From contig JAGWYC010000076.1 of assembly GCA_018969565.1 (NCBI GenBank), positions 1-8,483 of the forward strand: a DNA stretch of 8,483 nt, written 5' to 3'. Both the position numbers and the translations under genes were made by a program. Below, piece after piece: positions 1 through 5,787 of this stretch. The notes below the pieces were generated by a model. That model worked only from the letters and a program-made list of their open reading frames with translations, ran no database searches and was not told the DNA's origin. Source of the DNA: Bacteroidota bacterium (GTDB lineage: Bacteria > Bacteroidota > Bacteroidia > NS11-12g > UBA955). How positions within the stretch are numbered: the first letter of the stretch is position 1; every line of letters begins with the position of its first letter.

Positions 1-518
1 ATGCCTTCAACTTTTGGTATCTGGTATTGCCGGAAACAGTAAACCCTGTTGATTTAAGTGACCGGGCCATCTGGCTTTCTGGCATCAGCTACCACGCATG
101 GGGAATGCTCCTGTTGTTCGGCAGCTTATTCCTATTTGCCACCTTGCTGTTTGGGAAGAGACTCCTGCAGGCATGCAGGAACCGACAATTCCCAAGTTTC
201 AGTCTGGATGATTACCTGCTTTCGGGCACTATGCTTGCCCTGTGTTTTTTCTTTTTCCCTACTCAGATGCATGAGCGCTACAGCCACCCTGCATGGTTGT
301 TTATGGGATTATGGTGCATACGAAACGTCCAATTAATGCCCTTCATACTGTTCAGTGTGGCCTATTACCTGAACATGGAAATGGTGCTGCGCAGTCTGGA
401 ATTAAATAACTACGAAGTTTTTTATTTTAAACCCATCTTCATCGCCTTTCTGTACGCAATCCTGCTGGCATATCTGCTTTATGCGGCTGTGCTTCAGGGA
501 CGACGTTCCGCTTTGTAA
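1..518 (+). CDS. C-terminal part of a polytopic membrane protein, probable GT-C family glycosyltransferase (partial)
   Basis: The reading frame is open from base 3 of the window to a TAA stop at 516-518, so the start lies outside and about 171 C-terminal residues are visible. Hydrophobic stretches at about nt 90-155, 210-260, 325-380 and 426-497 look like four membrane spans. After the second comes an MHERY motif (nt 267-281) in the context PTQMHERYSHPA. From memory, similar (K/R/Q)MHERY(L/S)xPA signatures occur near the C-terminus of bacterial GT-C mannosyltransferase-like proteins, which transfer sugars from polyprenyl-phosphate donors on the outer face of the inner membrane. The catalytic N-terminal loop is not in the window, so substrate and activity cannot be judged. 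The TTG at 27 is not a credible start: the frame continues upstream and reads naturally (AFNFWYLV). The membrane-protein call is firm; the family is moderately supported. Confidence 0.65.
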   Translation, partial: AFNFWYLVLPETVNPVDLSDRAIWLSGISYHAWGMLLLFGSLFLFATLLFGKRLLQACRNRQFPSFSLDDYLLSGTMLALCFFFFPTQMHERYSHPAWLFMGLWCIRNVQLMPFILFSVAYYLNMEMVLRSLELNNYEVFYFKPIFIAFLYAILLAYLLYAAVLQGRRSAL

Positions 519-550
519 AACGACTACAATCGTTTACAAACGTTTACACA
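513..550. promoter_or_regulatory. CG-centred repeat cluster (possible operator or weak hairpin) upstream of dprA
   Basis: CGTTTACA occurs at 531-538 and 541-548, exactly 10 bp apart. An inverted copy, TTTGTAAAACG (513-523), faces CGTTTACAAA (531-540), giving a stem of about 10 bp with one bulge and an 8-base loop. The second copy creates the perfect 8-bp palindrome AAACGTTT (538-545). CG-centred palindromes of this kind resemble operators of LacI-family regulators, but no regulator is in the window. It could equally act as a weak terminator for the upstream gene, whose stop codon it overlaps, though no long T-tract follows. The repeats are seen directly; the role is inferred. Confidence 0.35.
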
Positions 551-590
551 CTTTTAAGCTTCAGGATACTACTTTCTTTTGCTCCTGAAA

Positions 591-1691
591 ATGCAGCACG
601 CCTTGTTTTATCAGATTGCCTTGGGTCTTGTACCGGGCGTTGGCGATGTGTTGATGAAAACCCTTGTGGCTCATTGTGGCAGCGCGGAGGAGGTGTTTCG
701 CGAGAAACGACAAATGCTGGCTTCGATACCCGGGGTGAACATGAATACGGCCACGGCCATTAAGAGCTTCAGGGACTGGGAGCGTGCCGAATTTGAATGC
801 GCCTGGGTGCAGCAGAACGGCATCCGGGCGCTTTTTTTCACAGAATCGGAATATCCCTTCCGGCTAAAACACTGCAACGACAGCCCAGGTCTGCTGTTTG
901 TAAAAGGCAATATGGATCTGAACGCCCGCCGTATGATAGGCGTGGTGGGAACCAGGCGCGCAAGCAGACAGGGCAAAGCACGCACCACGTTATTTACGAC
1001 AGAACTGGCTGGATATGGGTGCAGCATCATCAGTGGCCTTGCCTACGGTATTGACGCGCAGGCACATCAGGCAGCCGTGGACGCCGGTATTCCCACGGGA
1101 GCCGTTGTGGCGCACGGACTGGATGTTTTATATCCGCCAAGCCACCACCAACTTGCGCGGAATATGCTGGACGGAGGAGGCGCCATCATCAGCGACCAGT
1201 TGCAGGGAATGAAGTTGAGTCCGGAACATTTCCCCAGAAGAAATCGCATCATCGCAGGGCTTTGCGATGCGCTGTTGCTGGTAGAAAGTATGGCAGACGG
1301 CGGGGCCATGATTACCGCTGATATCGCCGCATCATATAACCGCGATGTTTTTGCCGTTCCCGGAAGACCCGATGACCATGCCAGCGCAGGTTGTAACCTC
1401 CTGATACAGCAAAATAAAGCGGCGCTTGTATGCTCCGCAGATGACATCGCTGAGCTGATGGGCTGGAACAGACAAGTAAGCACTGCCGGAAGACAGATAC
1501 CCCTGTTCAGAGACCTGAGCGAAGAACAGCAGACCATCATCGGCGTTTTGCAACAAGGTGCAAAGACCGTGGACGAGTTGTTTGATGAAACCGGCTTTTC
1601 AGGCAGTAAACTTGCACACCTCCTGCTGAATATGGAACTTGACGGCCTGATTACCCAGCTTCCCGGCATGAGTTATCAGTTAAGAACATGA
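591..1691 (+). CDS. dprA: DNA-processing protein DprA
   Basis: DprA (Smf) binds incoming single-stranded DNA in the cytoplasm during natural transformation and loads RecA on it. The 366-residue protein has the usual layout: an N-terminal helical region with two helix-hairpin-helix-like stretches (residues 12-22 LVPGVGDV and about 45-60 SIPGVN), the Rossmann-type core with GVVGTRRAS (117-125), SGLAYGIDAQAH (148-159), FPRRNRIIAGL (214-224), GGAMITA (237-243) and VFAVPGR (253-259), and a C-terminal winged-helix-like domain (about 308-366). I prefer ATG 591 over the in-frame TTG at 579; neither has a clear ribosome-binding site. The stop overlaps the start of the next gene (ATGA, 1688-1691), suggesting translational coupling. 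It appears intact. No other competence gene is in the window, so natural competence is not shown by this gene alone. Confidence 0.95.
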   Translation: MQHALFYQIALGLVPGVGDVLMKTLVAHCGSAEEVFREKRQMLASIPGVNMNTATAIKSFRDWERAEFECAWVQQNGIRALFFTESEYPFRLKHCNDSPGLLFVKGNMDLNARRMIGVVGTRRASRQGKARTTLFTTELAGYGCSIISGLAYGIDAQAHQAAVDAGIPTGAVVAHGLDVLYPPSHHQLARNMLDGGGAIISDQLQGMKLSPEHFPRRNRIIAGLCDALLLVESMADGGAMITADIAASYNRDVFAVPGRPDDHASAGCNLLIQQNKAALVCSADDIAELMGWNRQVSTAGRQIPLFRDLSEEQQTIIGVLQQGAKTVDELFDETGFSGSKLAHLLLNMELDGLITQLPGMSYQLRT

Positions 1692-3571
1692 ACAAATTTC
1701 GTTTCATTCCCCTGGCTATTGCCTGCCTGTTGTCTTTGCATACAGCCGCACAGAAATCAACTGCAAGGAACCTGCTCGCCCCGAATCATGTGGCACCGCC
1801 GCATTGGTATTGCGGATATAGCCTTGAACCGCTGGAAATCATCATCCATGCACCCCAGGCCGCATCCTGGATAATGAGCATGGAGCCTTATGCAGATGTT
1901 GCCTTCAACGGAACTAGCCGTGGGGCATCAACGGATATCCTGTACATAAATCTGAGCATCAATCGCGATGCACGCCCGGGAACACTAAACTTCCGTGTCA
2001 AGGTGCCTGCGAAAAACGGCACGCAGGAGCGCAACTGGTCCTACGCACTCAGGGCCCGCAACAAACAATGGCAGTTGCAGCAGGGACTGAACAGTTCGGA
2101 TATTATGTACCTGATCATGCCCGACCGCTTTGCCAACGGAAATCCCTCAAACGACAAACACCCGGAGGCCATCGCCGATATTTATTCCCGCGACACGCTG
2201 AAAGGACGGCATGGCGGCGACCTGAAAGGCATCTACGAACACCTCGATTACTTGCGCGATTTGGGCATCACCGCGCTCTGGCTCAACCCCGTGCAGTGGA
2301 ATGATCAGCCTCGCGAAAGCTATCACGGCTATGCCATCACCGACCATTACCGCATTGATCCGCGCTTTGGCAACAACGATGAATACCTGCGTCTGGTGGA
2401 AGCAATGCGCAGCAGACACATGAAAATGGTGATGGACATCATTCCCAACCACAGCGGCAGCAGACACTGGATGTACCTGAATCGAGACACCGGATGGTTC
2501 AATGCCTGGCCACAATTTACACGCACCAACTACCGGGCCTCTACCATGCTCGACCCCTACGCATCCGCTTATGAACGTAAGTTGAACAGCGACGGCTGGT
2601 TTGACCACCACATGCCCGACCTGAATCAGCGAAACATCCATATTGAACGTTACCTCACCCAATTATATCTGTGGTGGGCAGAATACTGCGGCCTGCAAGG
2701 ATATCGCATCGACACCTATGCCTACCCGGATCAGGAGTTCATGACCCGATTATGCCAGACGCTGCTCACTGAATACCCGCAATTGGGCATTTTCGGCGAA
2801 ACCTGGGTGAATGGTATGGGTACGCAAGCCTGGTTTGTTCAAAACAATATCCGTCAGACCCTGAACAGTGGACTTCCGGGTGTTACCGATTTTCAGCTTC
2901 TATGGGCTATGCAACACGCGCTCACCAGTCCTTTTGGCTGGAACGATGGCCTGAACCGTGTTTATGCCACCCTGGCCGAAGATTACCTTTATGTGGACCC
3001 TTACAAGCATTGTATCTTCCTGGATAACCATGACCTGACACGTATTTATACCCATTTAAACGGGGACCTGAACAAATGGAAACTGGGTATGACCATGCTG
3101 CTTACCCTACGTGGAATTCCCTGTATTTACTACGGTACAGAAATTCTGCTGTCAGGAAGCACCAGTCCCACCGATGCCCTTGTGCGCGGCGATTTCCCCG
3201 GCGGATTTCCCGGAGACAGCATCAATAAATTCAAGGAGGAAGGCAGAAGCAAAACAGAGCAGGAAGCCTTCCGTTTCCTGCGCAGCCTGGCAGAGCTTCG
3301 GAATGCTGAATCGGCATTTCAGGATGGCAAATTGATGCAGTTCACCGGTGAAGACGGCACCTGGGTGTATTTCCGGTACAATGCAAAAAAGTCTTTTATG
3401 GTAGCACTGAATCAGGAAAACAAGCCCCGTAAAATAGCTACGGCACGATTCAATGAACGACTGGAAGGCTTTCAAACCCTGCATCATCGCCTGAACGGGC
3501 AACGCATGCGCATCCCGGAGTTTCTGGAATTACCACCACTATCGGCATCTGTTTTTGAACTGGAACCATAG
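1688..3571 (+). CDS. Secreted GH13 alpha-amylase family enzyme, cyclomaltodextrinase-like
   Basis: This 627-residue GH13 hydrolase is predicted to cleave alpha-1,4-glucan links in cyclodextrins, maltodextrins or starch fragments. Residues 1-21 form a Sec signal peptide (basic start, hydrophobic core, HTAA before Q22), so it should act in the periplasm or outside. A beta-rich N-terminal domain (about 28-122) resembles the cyclomaltodextrinase N-domain. The barrel carries a calcium-loop-like PDRFANGNPSND (145-156), region I DIIPNH (250-255), region II GYRID with nucleophile D342, region III GETW with acid E371, and region IV FLDNHD with D449, so it looks catalytically complete. DFPGGFPGD (502-510) matches a signature I associate with Flavobacterium-type cyclomaltodextrinases. 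A beta-sandwich C-domain follows (about 545-627). Its start overlaps the dprA stop. No SusC/SusD, transporter or maltose regulator is visible nearby. The GH13 call is secure; the exact substrate is not. Confidence 0.92.
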   Translation: MNKFRFIPLAIACLLSLHTAAQKSTARNLLAPNHVAPPHWYCGYSLEPLEIIIHAPQAASWIMSMEPYADVAFNGTSRGASTDILYINLSINRDARPGTLNFRVKVPAKNGTQERNWSYALRARNKQWQLQQGLNSSDIMYLIMPDRFANGNPSNDKHPEAIADIYSRDTLKGRHGGDLKGIYEHLDYLRDLGITALWLNPVQWNDQPRESYHGYAITDHYRIDPRFGNNDEYLRLVEAMRSRHMKMVMDIIPNHSGSRHWMYLNRDTGWFNAWPQFTRTNYRASTMLDPYASAYERKLNSDGWFDHHMPDLNQRNIHIERYLTQLYLWWAEYCGLQGYRIDTYAYPDQEFMTRLCQTLLTEYPQLGIFGETWVNGMGTQAWFVQNNIRQTLNSGLPGVTDFQLLWAMQHALTSPFGWNDGLNRVYATLAEDYLYVDPYKHCIFLDNHDLTRIYTHLNGDLNKWKLGMTMLLTLRGIPCIYYGTEILLSGSTSPTDALVRGDFPGGFPGDSINKFKEEGRSKTEQEAFRFLRSLAELRNAESAFQDGKLMQFTGEDGTWVYFRYNAKKSFMVALNQENKPRKIATARFNERLEGFQTLHHRLNGQRMRIPEFLELPPLSASVFELEP

Positions 3572-3579
3572 CCTTTCTG

Positions 3580-4146
3580 ATGAAACCAAATGTTAAGAAG
3601 ATTCCTCAGGAGCTAAGAGCCGGACTTTTCCTGATTGCTGACCCCTTTCTGGCAGACCCCGTTTTCAGGCGCAGCATTATTTACCTTGTGACGCACGATG
3701 AACACGGCAGCGTTGGCTTTATCCTGAACCAACCAAGCCAGTTACGTGCCGGCCATGTAATTGATGGATTTCCCGAGGATAAAACTTTATTAATGGGCGG
3801 GCCTGTGGGTTTGGACCAGGTGTTCTTCATTCACAACTGTCCCAGAGTGAGCGGGGCCATCCATATCATTGAAGATCTTTACTGGGCCGGAGATCCGGAT
3901 GATCTGCGCAGAGCAATAGACTATGGGCTGCTGAGCCTGGATGAAATCCTGTTTTTTAACGGCTATAGCGGATGGGGCCCCGGCCAGCTTCATGCTGAGC
4001 TTGAGGAAAAAAGCTGGGTGTTGGCGGAACTGGGAAGTCAATGCCTTTTCGAAGACCCCAACGATCTATGGAAGAAAAGCCTGCTCATGCTTGGCGGTCA
4101 TTTTGCCTGGTTGATTACAGCACCCGAACACCCGCAGTTAAATTGA
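3580..4146 (+). CDS. YqgE/AlgH family protein (UPF0301)
   Basis: This cytoplasmic 188-residue protein has the normal length and motifs of the YqgE/AlgH family: LRAGLFLIADPFLADPVF near the start (residues 12-29), GSVGFILNQP (43-52), GGPV (73-76) and the GYSGWGPGQL stretch (128-137) followed by E/K-rich ELEEKSW. The family is widespread, and its name AlgH comes from a link to alginate regulation in Pseudomonas, but the molecular function is not settled; the strand order here gives no extra clue. It starts 8 bp after the GH13 stop and ends 6 bp before prmC, so it is very likely read from the same transcript. The ATG at 3580 is the first Met and fits the family N-terminus. Family membership is clear; function should be left open. 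Confidence 0.93.
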   Translation: MKPNVKKIPQELRAGLFLIADPFLADPVFRRSIIYLVTHDEHGSVGFILNQPSQLRAGHVIDGFPEDKTLLMGGPVGLDQVFFIHNCPRVSGAIHIIEDLYWAGDPDDLRRAIDYGLLSLDEILFFNGYSGWGPGQLHAELEEKSWVLAELGSQCLFEDPNDLWKKSLLMLGGHFAWLITAPEHPQLN

Positions 4147-4152
4147 TTACCG

Positions 4153-5004
4153 ATGGAATTCAATGAATTGCGAAGCAGATTTATAAAAACAGTGTCCGAA
4201 GCCTATGGCATTGGTGAAGCTACAGCCATGTTCCGGGAAACTTTCCTGCATGTCACCGGTAAAGACCCTGTTCATCCTTTGAACCATGAACCCCTTCTTG
4301 ACCCCTTAGTTACTGATGTGCTGCACATAGCCACTGAACTGGCCAAGGGGAAGCCCCTTCAATACGTGTTGGGATTTACTCATTTCTATGGAATGACATT
4401 CCGGGTAAATCCTGATGTACTTATTCCCCGACCAGAAACAGAAGAACTGGTAGCGTGGATAGCGCATGACTTTGCAGCAGCGCCACCGGCGCATATTCTC
4501 GACATTGGAACCGGAAGCGGTTGCATTGCCATCAGTTTAGCAAAGGTCTTCCCTGATGCGCACATAACAGCCTTAGATAAATCAGAAGAGGCGCTTACGG
4601 TTGCGCGCCAAAACGCCAATGAAATTCTGGGTAATGACCATAAAATTAAATGGATGGTTTTAGACTATCTGAGCCAATTTCCCGATAAGTATTTCGATTT
4701 AATTGTATCCAATCCTCCTTATATACTACTTAAAGATAAGAACCTCGTTGATTCCCATGTATTGGCCCACGAGCCTTCTATGGCGCTGTTTGCACCGGGA
4801 GATGACGGGCTTATTTTCTATAGAAGAATGGCCACACAATTACAGATGCAGGGGAATGGAAGTGCGTATGCGGAACTGCACGCGGGCACTGCGGAGCAAG
4901 TTCGGCGAATGTTCAAGGAACAGGTTACCGGTGCGGAAGTGGCCCTAAAACCCGACATGAGCGGCACGCTGCGCATGATTCGTTGCATAAAAAAAGGGAA
5001 CTGA
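4153..5004 (+). CDS. prmC: Peptide chain release factor N5-glutamine methyltransferase PrmC
   Basis: PrmC (HemK) methylates the glutamine of the GGQ motif in release factors RF1 and RF2 using S-adenosylmethionine, raising termination efficiency. The 283-residue protein has the N-terminal helical substrate-binding domain with PLQYVLG (68-74), the linker motif IPRPETEELV (91-100), the SAM-binding loop DIGTGSGCIAI (117-127) and the catalytic NPPY (187-190), which holds the target glutamine. EPSMALFAPGDDGL (207-220) is the usual late motif. Length is normal and no key residue is missing. It is the last gene of the rightward run and is followed at once by a hairpin with T-rich flank. The common partner prfA is not adjacent in this window. 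Confidence 0.96.
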   Translation: MEFNELRSRFIKTVSEAYGIGEATAMFRETFLHVTGKDPVHPLNHEPLLDPLVTDVLHIATELAKGKPLQYVLGFTHFYGMTFRVNPDVLIPRPETEELVAWIAHDFAAAPPAHILDIGTGSGCIAISLAKVFPDAHITALDKSEEALTVARQNANEILGNDHKIKWMVLDYLSQFPDKYFDLIVSNPPYILLKDKNLVDSHVLAHEPSMALFAPGDDGLIFYRRMATQLQMQGNGSAYAELHAGTAEQVRRMFKEQVTGAEVALKPDMSGTLRMIRCIKKGN

Positions 5005-5030
5005 AACAGCCCCCTCCTTTTGCTTTTTCT
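4989..5030. terminator. Short bidirectional terminator-like hairpin between prmC and the H1-like gene
   Basis: GGG (4996-4998), CTG (5001-5003), loop AAA, CAG (5007-5009) and CCC (5011-5013) can fold into a small stem with a 2x1 internal loop. On the + strand it is followed by a T-rich run (5018-5030); on the - strand it is followed by seven T's (complement of 4989-4995). Both converging genes would therefore be served, the leftward one better. The stem is weak and overlaps the prmC stop codon (5002-5004). Confidence 0.45.
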
Positions 5031-5042
5031 ATGTATAGTGGT

Positions 5043-5666
5043 TTAATCCTTTGATGGAAAAGAGATAACACCATCGTTGTCTTTTACAAGTTCCCCGGTC
5101 TTGTAGATCTGAGACAACGTAGTGAACATACTTTGCCTGAAACTGGTGCGATTGCGCTCGCCGGAACGTTTAAACAGTTCGGCAATCAAATCGCCTGATT
5201 TAACAGGAGCGCCAATTTCATGCATGTAATTGATGATGGATTGCTTCTTAGTAACCCCACCGCGCTTGAAGCCTTTCTTGGGTCCGCGTTTCTTAGGTTT
5301 GCGGGCACCACCGGTAATGCTGGCACCGTCAATGGAAAAAGACCTTGCGCTGAGTTTACCAAACGCCGCTTTCGCTTTACGGATAGCACTCAGTACATGC
5401 TTTACTTCCTTCTCCTGACGCACCAGATTTTCCAGATTTGATGCACGGATGTCATCAAAAGAAAATCCGATTGACAGCGATTCAATAGGCGCTTTTGCAT
5501 TGGCAACGGCCTTTTTAACCGCGGACTTTTTGATGACGCGATTCTTGGAGCCAACCGGACGGCCCTTGCGACGTGGCAGGGCTGCAGGATCTGCTCCTGC
5601 TGATGCGGCTACAACCTTTTTGGCTGTGCTTTTTACCGCTTTGCGTGAATTTTGTTTAGTAGCCAT
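5043..5666 (-). CDS. Histone H1-like basic DNA-binding protein with AT-hook-like motifs and C-terminal winged-helix-like domain
   Basis: I do not recognise a named gene. The 207-residue product is strongly basic. Residues 1-60 are rich in K, A and S like a eukaryotic H1 tail and contain RRKGRPVGSKNR (32-43), an AT-hook-like motif with its GRP core. Residues 70-106 are predicted helical and charged (possible dimer helix). A second basic patch, KPKKRGPKKGFKRGG (123-137), precedes residues 138-205, which read as a winged-helix-like domain: three helices and a closing hairpin (GELVKDNDGVISF). The likely role is nucleoid organisation or broad regulation by minor-groove binding in AT-rich DNA. It has its own promoter, is transcribed alone, and faces prmC tail to tail. 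ATG 5666-5664 is preceded by an A-rich leader. Basic, DNA-binding character is clear from sequence; the fold assignment and role are inferred. Confidence 0.75.
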   Translation of the reverse strand: MATKQNSRKAVKSTAKKVVAASAGADPAALPRRKGRPVGSKNRVIKKSAVKKAVANAKAPIESLSIGFSFDDIRASNLENLVRQEKEVKHVLSAIRKAKAAFGKLSARSFSIDGASITGGARKPKKRGPKKGFKRGGVTKKQSIINYMHEIGAPVKSGDLIAELFKRSGERNRTSFRQSMFTTLSQIYKTGELVKDNDGVISFPSKD

Positions 5667-5685
5667 TTCTATTTGTGATGTACTG

Positions 5686-5715
5686 CAAATTTAAACACAT
5701 TAAATTTAAATCAAA
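5686..5715 (-). promoter_or_regulatory. Bacteroidota-type promoter for the H1-like gene
   Basis: Read leftward, TTTG (5715-5712) is followed after 18 bases by TAAATTTG (5693-5686). This matches the Bacteroidota vegetative consensus TTTG/TTG, about 19 bases, TAnnTTTG, with a perfect -7 box. Transcription would begin near 5680, giving a leader of roughly 12-15 bases before the ATG at 5666. Confidence 0.6.
5687..5710. repeat. Direct repeat AAATTTAAA x2 in AT-rich intergenic DNA
   Basis: AAATTTAAA occurs at 5687-5695 and 5702-5710, start to start 15 bp, with a related ATTTAAAAA at 5729-5737. The first copy overlaps the -7 box of the H1-like gene. The surrounding stretch 5686-5740 is only about 22% G+C by hand count, far below the flanking genes. 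Confidence 0.5.
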
Positions 5716-5767
5716 CTATCATTTCCTGATTTAAAAAGCCTCATCGGTAAATCCGGGCTTATTTGAA

Positions 5768-5775
5768 TAAGTTTG
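5768..5775 (+). promoter_or_regulatory. Possible -7 box for dxs
   Basis: TAAGTTTG fits the Bacteroidota -7 consensus TAnnTTTG exactly. No good TTG/TTTG is present about 19 bases upstream, and the box ends only 12 bases before the dxs ATG at 5788, so a transcript starting from it would have an extremely short leader. A match to this degenerate box by chance is quite possible. Confidence 0.25.
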
Positions 5776-5787
5776 TGCTACCGTAAT

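Noticed and set aside
579..590. TTG at 579 as the dprA start
   Set aside because: It adds only MLLK before a good ATG at 591 that fits the usual DprA N-terminus, and it lies inside the inverted repeat loop.
1067..1669. Long open frame of about 200 codons on the - strand inside dprA
   Set aside because: It lies wholly inside a well-supported dprA reading frame and its translation has no recognisable domain; it is a shadow frame.
1706..1726. Lipoprotein signal at Cys13 of the GH13 enzyme
   Set aside because: The hydrophobic stretch before the cysteine is too short and the hydrophobic core continues past it to a normal cleavage site at HTAA, so a standard Sec signal peptide fits better.
2147..2662. 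Open frame of 171 codons on the - strand inside the GH13 gene
   Set aside because: The opposite strand encodes conserved GH13 catalytic regions here, and the valine/alanine-rich translation looks like an antisense artefact.
5449..5694. Rightward 81-codon frame across the start of the H1-like gene
   Set aside because: It is antisense to the basic N-terminal tail, whose amino-acid pattern and upstream promoter clearly favour the leftward gene.
5773..5787. TTG at 5773 as the dxs start
   Set aside because: The added CYRN is unlike DXS N-termini and the TTG overlaps a possible -7 box; ATG 5788 is better.
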